From NCBI RefSeq assembly GCF_900700375.1, contig NC_041716.1, forward strand, positions 13,242,306 through 13,306,305: a stretch of 64,000 nucleotides of DNA, written 5' to 3'. The translations under genes and the position numbers were made by a program. The stretch comes from Denticeps clupeoides (lineage: Eukaryota > Chordata > Actinopteri > Clupeiformes > Denticipitidae). Numbering within the stretch: position 1 is the stretch's first letter; the number at the start of each line of letters is the position of its first letter. Of the stretch, positions 39,505 to 52,700 are shown piece by piece. Under the pieces are notes generated by a model that saw nothing but the letters and a program-made list of their open reading frames with translations, did no database searches and was not told the origin of the DNA.

Positions 39505-41237
39505 GTCGGCGGAGAAGTTGGCCTGTTCGCTGCTGCGCAAAGTTCAGCGCACAACTTTCGCAGCGGCCCTGCTAAGCCCCGCCCTTTCTGTCACCAGCAG
39601 CCAATGAAATTACGGTACGAACCTTAAAGCGACAGGTGCCCACAATGCAACAAAAATAGCAATTTATAATTCCCTTTTTTTTATTAATTGATAAATATAT
39701 GCTTGTAGTAGCAAATGATTAGAAGTAACTTGAGCAATTTTGAGCAAAGTAAATGGAAATAAAGAAAAATAATAAAACTATGTATTGTATTGTTTTATTT
39801 AAGATGTAATGTATTTATGGCTACCTATATGTAAATGTACCCATTGATATAACTAAATGTACAATATAATATAATATAATATAATATAATATAATAAGAA
39901 TAGTGAGACGGTACCCATAATGACCAGCAGGTGTTATCAGTGGTCCTCCTGAACTGAGACTGTGTTGCAGATTGGGGATCCTTAAATCGTGAAGGGATTA
40001 CAGAGTAAATATGACCAGATGTGTCTTATTGCTGGAAAGGGGATATTTGTCGTGCCTTTCTGTCTAAAAAAAAGGGAAAAGCCTCGCTCCCTTTAAAATG
40101 CTTCCAGAGACAGCAAAATATTTCATCTGTCATCCATATGTGCTCTTCTTTGCTCAAAATTGCCAGCTGAAAACCATGTAGATTTTTTAAGCTTTGCACT
40201 TAATTTTGTGAATACTGTAAACAACAACATTACAATATAAGATATTTTAATGTATATTATATTTACATAATAGTGAAAAGGTTTTTAATCACTCATTGTA
40301 CTATAATTACAGAAATAACAAATTAATATAGAGTATTATGAGTAAACACAATAAAATAAACAAGAATGTCTGGAATGACATGGGTTCCTTTTTATTCAAG
40401 ACAAAATGTTTTGGATACAAAGCAAGTCCTATGAAAGTTTTTTTTGTGACTTACCTTGAACCAAATTTCTTGTTACGCATATAAATGGAGTTCATTGTTC
40501 GTCAGAGTTCTGTAAGATTTGTCATGGTTCTATTTGGCTACTTAAAAATGTCCTGTTGCAAAAATGTTACTGAAACAGAACTGGAAAAACAGCTAAGGCA
40601 GAGAAGATGGTGGCAGTGTGTGCTGTTCAGTGATTATTTCAGAGCTTCTTCCTCTTTGCACTTTGAAAGCGCCCATCCCATTGCAGCTTCTAACCACCCT
40701 GGTCTGGAAGCCAGTTTCTGCTTCTGCTTCTGTTCCCATCATGGCTCTGACCATTTGTGGCATGTTTCAGAGTTTCTCTCTCCCTCCAAAAACATCATCA
40801 TGTTTGGCAAGAGGCAGTAGAAGCCTCTGCTTTCAGGCTAATTTGTTTGATCACAGCATTAATCTGACAGTATTTGCCTCACAGTGGACATAAAAGTTTG
40901 TCGTTTTTGAAATATATTGCTCAGCACATTCTCCCTGGTGGTGCGATTTTGTCTGGATAAGGAGATGTTCTCGCTGAGGTGATGGTGACTCATTCCGCTG
41001 CAGCTGGATGCTTCTGAAGATCTAAGGCCATAGAAGCCTGCGATGGTGTGTGGGAGGGTAGCTCAGATGAGCAGGACATGGGAAAACTGGAATTTGTATG
41101 TGTTATAGTGAGGGAGATGGATGAAGGCAGATAAGGTCACATTGTACTCATCCACTCATCAGTGCTTTCTACGTTTTTTTGGGTGTGTGGTGCAGTTCGA
41201 ACCGCCCCAGCCGGTACCATCCTCCGCAATCATACCG

Positions 41238-41275
<38 letters not shown>

Positions 41276-41681
41276 CTGCCGACCCTGCAAGCCTGGGCTG
41301 AACGTTGGCTTCACGGCACATTTCCTGTTCAAGCAGGTATTCCACTCTCCACTCCTCCCGTCACAGATTCACACAATATCTCTATTTAGAAATACGCAGA
41401 GTGCATTAGCGGAGACGGATGTTTAAGCTCTCGCAAGTTTCATTGTTCCCCACATGATTGTCTGTCGGCTAATGTTTGAACAGGGCGACTCTCCCGCTGC
41501 ACGCGGCTGAGTCAACAATGACCCCTGCAGATCTTATCTCCTCACAGATACACATGCTGTCTATCTGAGATTTACATCTACTGCTTGACATCAGTCTGCC
41601 ATGAATGAAGGTGCAAGTAAAATTCCTGTGTTTACTTGGTAAGGGAGTGAAGAGAAGGTTAATAAGTGCAACGAAGTGAAG

Positions 41682-41851
41682 ACATTTACATTTACATTTA
41701 CATTTACAGCATTTATCAGACGCTCTTATCCAGAGCGACTTACAATCAGTAGTTACAGGGACAGTCTCCCTGGAGCAACTTAGGGTTAAGTGTCTTGCTC
41801 AGGGACACAATGGTAGTAAGCGAGTGTGTTACCCACTAGGCTACTACCACC
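41682..41851 (-). repeat. SINE family B copy
   Basis: Minus-strand copy with tail (ATTTACATTTACAGC) on the left, the AGAGCGACTTACAATCAG segment and the head (ACCCACTAGGCTACTACCACC) on the right. Part of the box-B region is missing compared with 37196-37385. Confidence 0.85.
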
Positions 41852-42742
41852 CTGACGAAATGAATAAGGTTCCCATGAAATGAATAAGGTTCCCATGCTT
41901 TTGTAACCAGTGAATATAGGAACTGATTAACAAAAGGTTTTGCTTGGACTGGCCAAACCTTTGTATCTTCCTAATCCTCTTTGATATGACTCCTGCCCTT
42001 GTTATTATTCTGTAATGTATTCTAATGAGCTTGATGGTCACTCTAAGCACTCAAAAACACTCTTGAAAAAATATGGCCCTCTACGCATTTATAAAATAGT
42101 GCAGTATTATTAAAATTAGTTTCTTCAGAAGGACGTTTTATTCCCAATATGAACGATATGTATGATTGTAGTGAATTTTAACAATCATCATGAATCATCA
42201 TAACTGACCAGTACCACCAGTGGCATGTGTACAACAGTTTGAGAAGAAAGGCTCTAAGCAAACCCAGAAATTTTATATACAATATTTACACCTCAGAGCT
42301 TTATCTGCCTGCTTTTGGCTAAATCTTTTGTCCTTGTTCATTTGAAACTCTAATCAGTTTGAAGCAAGTTGCCCTACTAGCCCACCCTCTAGGGCCATAG
42401 GGTTCATTCTCAACTCATTTGACCTTTCTGACAGGAGAAGTGTACTGAAGGCACTGCAGCTACAGTGTGGCAGGCAAGTCCAGTCATAGCCTGAGACAGA
42501 CTGTCTTCTCTTCTCTTCTTTTCTTTTCTTTTCTTTTCTTTTCTTTTCTCCTGTTCTCTTCTATTCTCTTCTATTTTCTTCTCTTCCTGTCTCTTCTCTT
42601 TTCTTCTTGTCTCTTCTCTGACAGGTTTTAACACTATGAGTCACACTCTGATACAGGACATGCAGAAGAGGATGGGGTGGGGTGAGGGTCTGATAATAGG
42701 TGAGTTATTCATTGCACACCTCACATCTGGAATTTTTCCTGG

Positions 42743-42781
<39 letters not shown>

Positions 42782-43135
42782 ATATACAGTTCTGTCATTA
42801 CAAGTAAACACATCAGTAAGTGCATCCGACACTGAATGTGTTGAAACAAGTCTTCACAGTGGGGCTCTGGCAGCTAATGAAAGTGAATTTGAAACATACC
42901 CCCTTTTCACATCCTCCTGTTTGTCATAAACAGACACAAACACCTGACATTACAGAAAAGCGTGTTGTCATATTAAATCTACTGCTGTTCCTGAAGCATC
43001 CCTCACTCCCTAGAAACAAACCTGCTGGGGAACTTAATGTATTTATGTATATGGGTGTATCTGTGCTATAAAGATTAATTGTAGATATGTTTATGTAACC
43101 TGTACATAATGTGTCATGCTACAGGTGATGTGTAG

Positions 43136-43179
<44 letters not shown>

Positions 43180-43975
43180 TGAAATATATGGCTATAGGCA
43201 GTGATTGTGTTTGTGTACTGCAATGTTGTGTGTTTGCATCCAAGGGTGTGGCAGACATAAGCATACTTTAGATAGTGTATGGGTACTGTATGTGTGTGTG
43301 TACTGTAGGGGTGTGTGTTGGGAAAACTGCTCCAAAATTATTTAAGTGAGAACTGAGGGATTATGCAGCTGTTTAGAAATGCAGCCAAGTCAAGAAAAGA
43401 AAGTCAAGGTCACACAGGAGGCCGGGGAGAGTGAGACGAGAAGCCAAATAACAAAGATTAGGAAAGAAAAAGTATTCAAATCTTTCCACACATCTCTTAA
43501 TGATACAGCACCAACTGGTCACCATGGCAGCTATGCTAAAATTCCATCTGGTCAGCAGTGGTTGGAGACCATCCCATTAACGGTACAGTCACAAAATGGA
43601 TCTGGTACAGTTTCCTCCTCTGAGTCCAATTAGCTGAGGACAACTGAATCATCTAAACCTCCACACCTCATCTAATGATCAGGGTTGGTCTTTGTCGGAG
43701 TCTATCCTTTGAGTACTTGGAAAATCCCCCAACGTGTCTTTTGGGGAATCATGTACCAACACATCCAACACATGGGTGTATTTCAGTCAGAGTAAGGAAA
43801 AGAGCAAGAATGAAAATAACAATTGAAAAAAGTAAAATCTGTATAAACTTCCCTGTTAAAGGCTATGACATTGCATTGCAATGTAATGAATTATTTAATA
43901 ATTATGTAAATGGGAGAATGACTGAATTGAAGATAAGTGAGGAATAAAGAAGAATGTCCTTATCATGGAATGCCC

Positions 43976-44037
<62 letters not shown>

Positions 44038-46582
44038 AGACTGTGACAGTCAAGCTTGAAAACTGCTGGCACAGGCTCCCATTTCCTCATATTGAGCCAA
44101 TGTAAGTCACAGCAGAGCAGGAACACCATGTAGACACAGGGGTGAAGGAATAAGAATAAATTGACTACGAAGGACAACATGTTATAACAGAACAGCGCCA
44201 GAATAGACAGATCCACGCCTGACAGGAAAGAGTGTGAGGGGAGTATTTAGTGTGCGGGGAGGCCATGAGGAAGCAAATTTTGTGAGGCTCTGAGGAGAAC
44301 AGGCGATGCTTGCTGATGGAAACACTCCAGCAAGAGAAGCTAGTTGAGGACGCTCCTCTCGTTCCATGACTTTCAGGTCCCCGCTTCTGTGGCAACAGCT
44401 GCCACAAAAATAGAAAACTAATATGGATTCCAATTCAGTAAAAACATTTAAACACTTGGCTGAGGTAATTAAGTATATTTAATGTATACACTGTGTGGTC
44501 AGAGTGAAATTCTGTACTCGTCCACAAGGAAGGAATATTAGTCCATTAAAGCACGCATCTTTTTAAAGAACCAAATGCAGCCAGCACAGCCTTTAAAAAG
44601 TCACAAGAGCGTCATCACCCGAGAGGCATCCTCTCTGCAGACTGTAATAAATATCTCGTTCTTGTACAGGGAAAAAACACTTCTGCTTCTGCCCAGGTCG
44701 CCACTGGAATGGCTCTCAGGAGGAACCATCGCACCATGGCTAAAGGCCTTTGGCAGCGAATATTATAGCTCTATTTCATCATGGACGGGTCCACCAGTGC
44801 ACAGAGGGCGTTGACGCTTAGCATTTAGGAAATAGTGAACATGGCATTTAAAGGCAGATGGTTCTGGTTTTGAAATGGAAAGAAAACATGAAAAACGACC
44901 AAATGTATGTGTAATGGGTCATTTTACTTCTGTGTGTAAAAACATAATACATTTCAGCCACAGAGAATTCAATCCGGGTGTTCTAAAGGTACCAAAACAT
45001 AACTTCCACTGGACCCTATTAACACTTGCATTTAAAAACGTGTTTACATTGTTCTTTTTTTATTCTTTCTTCATTCTTCATTCTTCCCTTGCTAGTCGAT
45101 ACTCCTTAACATCATTTCCATTCCGTGCAGATCACAGTAATCCCCAGGTACGAGGCGAGGACAGAGCACCCAAGCCTTATTGTGTTTTTTTTTAATACAC
45201 CAGCTCAGAACGTCAGCAGGCTGGGATGGAGTTTGGAAAAGAGGAAATCAGGGGACGAGTGGACTGGGAGGGGAAGCGTTGTTGACGCAGGTATGAATCG
45301 AAATCAGACAAAGCAGGAAGAGAGGGCACTGGAATATCCCATTCTCTAAGTGCTCCGGTGGAAACCCCCGACTTCCCAACATGTTTTTAGCTCTTTTGTT
45401 TGAGAACGTTTTTATTGTCAAGACAACCCCAAGTCTACTGATGATGGGCTTGGCGTTCTTTGGAAAGGAAGTGGTGCTATCACAGCAAACTGCATCTGCA
45501 CTGATATTTTTTTTGCATTTTCGTACTGTTATTTCCTCACCCCTGCACACACTCACTCCTACACCCAAAAAAAAAAAAGAAGGGTTTTCATCACGTCACT
45601 GCCCAGGTCCACAAACCGCCGAAAGATAACTCTTCGGAATAAAACCAACACACAGAATCCAGCAGATAAACAACTGACCTGAACAGCTTCCACTGCAGCA
45701 TGACGTGGTATCTCTGGAATTTCTCCTCAACATGTTGCGGGCCACGAGGAAAGGTTGCATTTGTCTGTCTACACGTACAATTTGACGCAGCAATGGATTA
45801 GCTGTAATGTCATCAAGTAATTTCATGGCGACGACCAACTGTGACACCTTTATATCAGGCAGGCTCCGCCGCCATGCCTGTAGGGAACACCTCGCCGTCA
45901 GAAAAACATATAAATCTTCTCAAGTAAGTAATAATTAACATTCCACTGCGATCACTTGAATGTTGCATATTTAACAGCTGATTAGTAATCACGGCGATCA
46001 TATGTCTGCACGTGTGGCTGCTGGTCGCCAGGGAAACAGACATTCTTCCATTCTTCCCTGTCTGCAGAACGCTTTCTCCAAGATTTTGTTTCTCACTGGA
46101 TGCTTCTTTTCAGCTGCAGTGACACACACACACACACACACTCTCTTAACTGGCCCAGTGTTTCTCCAGGTGTGGGTTCTTGCTGATATTTAGATGCCTG
46201 TGGCTTCAGAAGACAGCTCTTGGCAGTGTTGATGCTGTCACTCGTCGGCAGGTAGGCAGAGCCGAGGGCCTGCAGGTCGGCACATGTTGGGGGAGTCACT
46301 CGAGCAGCTCTCATGCACCAAGAAGCCAAGGGCCGCAAAGCCTGCCAGCTCGCAAACAATGTCGGGGTGCGGGCTAGCTGTGCACCGAAGGCCCGGGAGG
46401 GCAGCAGAAATCGACCAACATCCGTCAGCCCTGACACGGCAGTGAAGGTGTGTTTGTTCAACAGGTGTGTATGGGGGCTGGATAGGCGTGTATAGCTAGC
46501 GACCCACAGTACTGTACAGCTGTATTAGTCTTATTATATTTTTAATACACTAAAATAGTGAAAACGGGGTAAATGTAATATT

Positions 46583-46834
46583 GTCATGATCCAGTCCGGC
46601 AGGGGCTACTCGGGGTCCGGAGTTCAGAACGGAGATTCATATTAGTCTTGTGTAATGTTTCCTGATCGTGTTCACCCGTGTATGATTGTATAAAGCTGCC
46701 CTGTTCGTGTCTGTTCACCGTCGGGTCATTGTTTGGTGATGTTTCCCTTGTCCTGTCCACCATGTATTAAACCCCCGTTTCGTTACGTCGTGTGTATGCG
46801 TCCTTCTTCCTCGCCATGTCCAGCCATTGTGACA
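46583..46834 (+). mobile_element. Solo-LTR-like element, family unknown
   Basis: About 252 bases starting TGTCATGATCC and ending TGTGACA, with a TATA-like TATAAAGC and an ATTAAA signal inside. It is clearly related to the element at 61637-61909, which has the same order of motifs. No clean target-site duplication was found at this copy. Treated as a fossil LTR; no internal coding part is present. Confidence 0.6.
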
Positions 46835-47439
46835 AATTCTTTTGACTCCTATTTCCTAATGGAATCTAAAGTATTTCACACATGAAATTAGTGCTACAAA
46901 GTTTCGCACACTGAATTTAATATATCATGTAAATTGGAATGGGATTATCTAAATCTATATACCTATATTTAGGTATATAAGGTATATAACACAGACAAGG
47001 AATTTGGTTACGGATATTTTCTTCTCTCAAGAATATATGATATAAAAAAACAACACGAACTTGGATGACCCATGCAATTAAGATTTTATTCACACACATG
47101 CACAATATGCACAGATCATTAAGAAGACAAGACAACATACATACATTCCAGAACTCTCTGCACTGAGTTAAGTTCATATTTAGAAGTTTTCACTTCTAAA
47201 ATCTACTCAATACAGTAAAATCTGGGTCTGATAAAAGGATGCTATATTTACCTCATTTTAGTCCGCCCAATCGAAGCATTATGCAATTTCACTCCTGTGC
47301 TATTTTCAGGACAACTATTCACGTCCAGATGGACCCATGTGAAGTGTTGCGATCCAGCAGAGTATTTCTAACCAGCGACCCCCAAGTGCGCCTGTAATCA
47401 GATGAAAAGAAGGGGCGCGCCCGCGGGGTTCAGGGAGGG

Positions 47440-47518
47440 AGGGAGAGAGAGAGAGAGAGAGAGAGAAGGAAGGAGGGAGGGAGGGAGGGAGGGGGCAAGA
47501 GGAGGGCGGGGGGGGGGA
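47440..47518 (+). promoter_or_regulatory. GA tract and G-rich runs before vwa1
   Basis: A GA repeat is followed by repeated GGGAGGGAGGGAGGG and a final run of about ten G, some 240 bases upstream of the vwa1 start codon. The G tracts have the spacing expected of a G-quadruplex. GA repeats in promoters often bind GAGA-type factors, but I have no direct evidence for that here. Confidence 0.5.
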
Positions 47519-47693
47519 CAGAAGCTCTGTTGTTAGTTTCGGTCGAAGCGACAGCAGGGAGCAGTCGGACTCCGTGGTGGCGGGATAATTATAAATAGAA
47601 TATTTTTTAAATTAATAACCGGAGGAAAAAAGAGGACTGGACTGGGACTTTTTTTTTTGTATTCCAGATAAAAAAAACTCTTTAACTCTCGCA

Positions 47694-47744
47694 ATGGACT
47701 CCTCCTCGGCCACGAACGTTGTGGAAAAGTTTCGGTTTCAGTGA
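47694..47744 (+). promoter_or_regulatory. 16-codon uORF before vwa1
   Basis: An ATG at 47694 opens a frame of 16 residues (MDSSSATNVVEKFRFQ) ending at TGA 47742-47744, eleven bases before the vwa1 start at 47756 and in a different frame. If included in the mRNA it would be a typical translation-dampening uORF. Confidence 0.5.
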
Positions 47745-47755
47745 CACCGTCTGCA

Positions 47756-49716
47756 ATGGGTCGCCGGGTCCTGCTCGTCTTGGTGCTGCTGGCCGCCTTT
47801 CTTCGGAAAAGCGGCACCGAAACCCCCGCACCTGGTGCAGGTGAGTCCCGGCGTCCGGGTGGGAGTGTCCGGGGGTGAGCGGGTCCACTCCGGGTCCGCC
47901 ACCCACCTCCCATTCACTGGGCAGATAAGACCCGCTGTTCGGTGTCGCTGGAACATGCGCACTTGTAATATGCATTTAAGAAAGAATATCTGTTCAGGCG
48001 CATTTAATTAAGAATATATTCACATTTATATTCACGGCATTTATCAGACGCCCTTATCCAGAGCGACTTACAATCAGTAGTTACAGGGACAGTCCCCCCT
48101 GGAGACACTCAGGGTTAAGTGTCTTGTTCAGGGACACAATGGTAGTAAGTGGGATTTGAACCTGGGACTTCTGGTTCATAGGCGAGTTACCCACTACCAC
48201 CCTTTACATATATTTATATATAATGCAAATATTGCCATATATATTCATAATACATATTATGTATATACATATAATGCAAATGCACACACACACACACATA
48301 TGTGCACATAAAACTTTGCAACATGCAGTAAAAAGTACAATTACCTGGGCTGGTTAGTTAGTATGATAGGTAATAGTTAGTTAGTAGGTGATGAGCGTAG
48401 AATTCATCATGAGTTCAATTCATGTGCTTGCCTGATTTTCAGCGGCTCAGGGCAGTGTGTGCGTGGACGCCGCCGCCAACATTAACCCTGGCTGTACAGA
48501 TGAAATTCCTCAGCAGAATGACAGATGACTCTTGTCCGCCTGTAAAACACGATTTAGCCTTGTCCATTCAAGATCAAAAGCGTGCAGAAAGCACCTGCCC
48601 TCAGGCCCAGTAACGTATTCCGTAGCCCATTCACTTATAGGCAAGAATCCACAGGCTAAAATGCCTAGAATGCAATGCCTACATTGCTCCTTTTAGGTGC
48701 TGAAATCTCCAATCCAAATAGAAACGTGACTGCACTGTGACATTCAAATTTATGATGTTGTAATATTGGTTCTGATCTGTTACAGATTAATATGTTGCAC
48801 CTGCTCATTCATTGCTTAGTGCATAAACTTGAAATATATAGATATATATATATATATTAATTAATGGATGTCATTTAAAGTAACCTGAAACCCGATATGG
48901 CCACATTGTCCCCATGGATCCAGATGATCCCCACTTTGCAGTTTGAGCAGCACCGTCTTAGTGGGGAGAATATCTTGGCATCTCCCTAAATGCCTTGCTG
49001 ACGCCCGCTCTCGCTCCCTTTCTCCTCCTCGCTCACATTCACTCTTTCGAAAAGGTAGCTGGAATGGTGAGAACATTCCTTCCTTTCTCTCGTGAGGAAC
49101 CTCCCTCCCCCACTCCACATTAATGCCCAGTAGCTCCCAGCGCTCTCCCACCGCAGCCTGCTTCAATCGTCAGTTTGCCGTTTTCATTCGCCCCCTATGC
49201 AGCTGTTCGCTGCTGCCAGGAGAGTTGGCAGATTCGCCCCTCTGTTTCTCGTAATCACGCTCTCCCGGAGTCCACATTCAGTCGAATGTTGCATTTCTTT
49301 CTCCTCATGGTCATTATTGGGTTCAGTTTCACTCGTTTCTCTTCTAGCTAAAACCTTTTATACTGTTTCTCCAAAAGCCTCTGGCTTCTTCCTCCCACTA
49401 AACAACCATTTAACAACTCTGACAGTGTTGTTCCAAGGAGGTAGAGGGTGCGAGCAAGCGTGTGTGTGGGGTGTAGCTTGGAGGAGATCTATGGAAAATA
49501 GGGAGGGAGAGAAGGAACCAGGGAGGAAACTGTAGGAGTGCCGGAGGTTTGAGCCGGCGATGTTTATTCCCCCACACATGTGGAGCGTGCGTTGGAGTGT
49601 AATTCATTTTCTTTACTCACTGCAGTATTCCTATAGGGCAATGTTTCCCTGTGGAATCTAACGTTAACCGCTCCCTCTCCCGTAGTATCTCCGCCAGTCC
49701 AGTGATGGAGCAACAG

Positions 49717-49761
<45 letters not shown>

Positions 49762-52700
49762 TCTATCAGCGCTGTCAGTATATTCGCACTCACCACACTC
49801 ATCATCACCTTTCATCACCCAACAAGACCATCCTCTTCTACTTTCTTTATTCTTTTCCACCCATTTTAGTCTGGATAATAGCTGTGTAAACCTAAATTTC
49901 CCTGGTGATGAGTAACGTATGTTAACACACGCAAGGAATTTCAAGCAAAATGTTATATAATACAGCACAACGGAAAACTGAGAAAAAATATACAATTACA
50001 GAAATATGCATATTATAAACAAGACAATACAAAATACGCAATGATACTTATGATGCATTACAATGATATGCAAGTGTGAGCTTGGAGTGAGTAATATTGT
50101 GGATAGGGAGCCGAATGTAATAATCAGAGAAGTGTATACTACATCTCAGTTTAAGCAACTTGTGCAACCTTCCTACCTCTAACTTGCCTTTTATAATTGC
50201 CAGTTATTCTTTCCAAACATAACTTTACCTAAGTTAGCCAAGGCCGTGAGTTCAAATCTCGGCTCAGACCTTGTGTGTGTGGAGTTTGCAGGCTCTCCTC
50301 TGTGTCCTCCTCCAAATGCATGTACGCTAGGTGAAGTTTCTGTAGGTGTGAGTGCGTTTGTGGGCGCCCTGTGTTGAGCTGGCCCTGGGTGAGCCCCTGC
50401 CCTGCGTCCCCGAGTAACAGGACTAAGCGGTAGTGGAGTGTGTGTGAGGCTGCTCCAGGAAGATCCAGTATGTTTTCTGGTTGCAGACATATTGATATAG
50501 CTATGACAATACACAACAGATATTTGAGTGATATTTTTCGCCCCCCCCTCAGTGCTGAACTGCTGTGAAGGAGACGTTCTTTTCCTCCTGGATTCATCTG
50601 GCAGCGTATCAGCTTATGAGTTCTCAGGAATGCTGGACTTCCTGGCGGCGCTTCTGCAGCCATTCTCCCTTGGCCCAGATCAGGTCCGGGTCGGGTTGCT
50701 GCAGGTGGGCACACAACCACACCTGGAGTTTGGCTTTGATGCTTACAGATCTCAGGATGCTCTACAGAAGGCTCTCCAGAGGACCAAGCAGCTAAGGGGC
50801 GACACCAACACCGAGGGAGCCCTGGAGCTGGCCAGGGACTGGGTTCTGAGGCCAGGTATTCAGGGCGGGGCCCGCCCAGACCTTCCCAGGGTGATTGTGT
50901 GGCTCACAGATGGGGTGGAGCCTGGGGCAGTGCAGAGACCAATGGCAGATCTACGAGAGGAGGGCGTGGCCGTGCTTGTGGTCTCTACTGGACACAGTAA
51001 CTACAGGGTCCTGAGGGATGTCGTGAGTCCACCCATCGAAGACCACCTTTACTTTGTGGATATTGATGACATTAACATCATCACAGAGGACCTGCGCAAT
51101 GCCATCATAGGTGAGTTATAACGTGGGGACAGTTTAAAAGTAGGTCGCTGAGAGGTCGAGGTGATAGAACTGTATAGAAAAGAAGTACTAACATAGAGCT
51201 ATGTAGACTAGGCCGAGGTTTAATATTGTGGTTATAACCGGTCCGAGAGTCACGTTAGCAGGTATTAATTTAGAAATTATTAAAACACCCTGCCATCTCC
51301 CTGGCTGTCTCCTCCCCAGGGTGTGAGACGGGTGTATTTATAGAGGGAATTTCTTGTTGGTGTTGGGTAACCGCGTTGTGCACATATATAAACACAGCCG
51401 TGTTCTGTGTACTGCACAACATGTAAACCTACAGTCCAAATAAGTGGAGCGCTGGCCGTGGTGTAAATGGTCAGAGGCTTTTTTCGATGACAGTGACCCG
51501 ATTTTGAGGCGACTTCATTGGCGAGGCATCCTGTCTGAATTCAGCTCCGAATGTGCTATTCCTGTGTCCGTGTGTCTGTGTGTACCAGAGATAATCCGGG
51601 CGGAACGGTTGCAGATCCGAGATGTGTCGACACACAGTGCAATGCTGCACTGGCGCCCGGTGCTGGCAGACTCGGGCCACTATGACATCAGATTTGGGCC
51701 CGTTCCCTCTGGAAATGTGGGTGACGGCAGCAGACCAGGCACCAGCCCTGGTACCGGTCTTGGGTCGTATCAGCGAATCACCCGGCCAGCAGAATCCAGC
51801 TCGGCGATGCTCACCGGCCTGCGGCCAGACACCAAGTACACGGTCACCCTGACACCGCAGTCCAATGACGACATCCTGAAACCGCTGACAACCTTCTTCA
51901 GCACACAGCCTGGTGAGGGTGGCACAAAAACACTACATTTGGTGTACTTTGATTTCATATCAGAGACGCCTGTGGCCTGGACACAGAGTGGATCGTACAG
52001 CTTGGTACTGCTTGGAATTTCAGGCAGAGTGAAATATGACAGACCGATTACAGAAACTTGTAATTCAGCTCTGTTTTTACATTTTCAGGGAACTGTAGAA
52101 TATGTACAGTATCACAATATATTGTGAACCATGTGTCGCGATACATATCGTATCGTGAGATCCTTGCCAATACACACCACAAGTACATTGCTTTAGAAGA
52201 GTGGTGTAGGTCCTAATCCAGGTTTTTGGAATGACTTTATGTAGCGACTTTTTAAAAAATGAGTTCTGTTTGCTCCATGTTTTCCAAGCAGATCTCTGTA
52301 AAGCATTGTTTGAAAAGCCTGTACTCAGCAGGTTTTGGACCCAGGGCTCCTTTAATCACATCCAGCAGACAACTACTATTTGGCTAACGTTGTTCAGTTT
52401 GGTGCCTTAAACTACAGCACTGAAGATGTTGAAGATGCAACATCACAAAACAGATTCTATATTACAAATCAAATGTTTTGATTCTTACTGATCCATTGAG
52501 ATCTGATGTGGGAGCAATTTGTTTACGATGACTTCTCAATCAGCCAGTAATAAAGGTGTTCGGAACCTTGATGTGAATCTTTATCATTTCCTTTTAGAAG
52601 CAGAATTCTCTGTTTTATAATGTCTGACTTTGACCCCAGCCTTCAGTGCTACAGTAAAATGCACTACATGAACATTGTTGGCCAAGCAACGGCCTGCTGG

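Larger units (their letters stand above)
39505..47755. other. 8.2 kb tmco4-vwa1 intergenic region
   Basis: The tmco4 promoter side is GC-rich up to about 39600. After that I see no exon with family likeness on either strand. The stretch holds a (TATAA)n run near 39867-39896, GT runs at 41238-41272, 43136-43178 and 43977-44036, an AC run at 42743-42780, a CT/CTTTT-rich block at 42500-42620, a SINE at 41682-41851, a 20-base duplication at 41857-41896 and a solo-LTR-like element at 46583-46834. Human has RNF186, a single-exon gene, in the neighbouring interval; I could not find its RING motif here. The vwa1 promoter begins near 47300. Confidence 0.6.

Noticed and set aside
40485-40893. Open frames in the tmco4-vwa1 gap as a possible small gene
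   Set aside because: No recognisable motif, signal or splice chain, and no RING cysteines that would point to RNF186.
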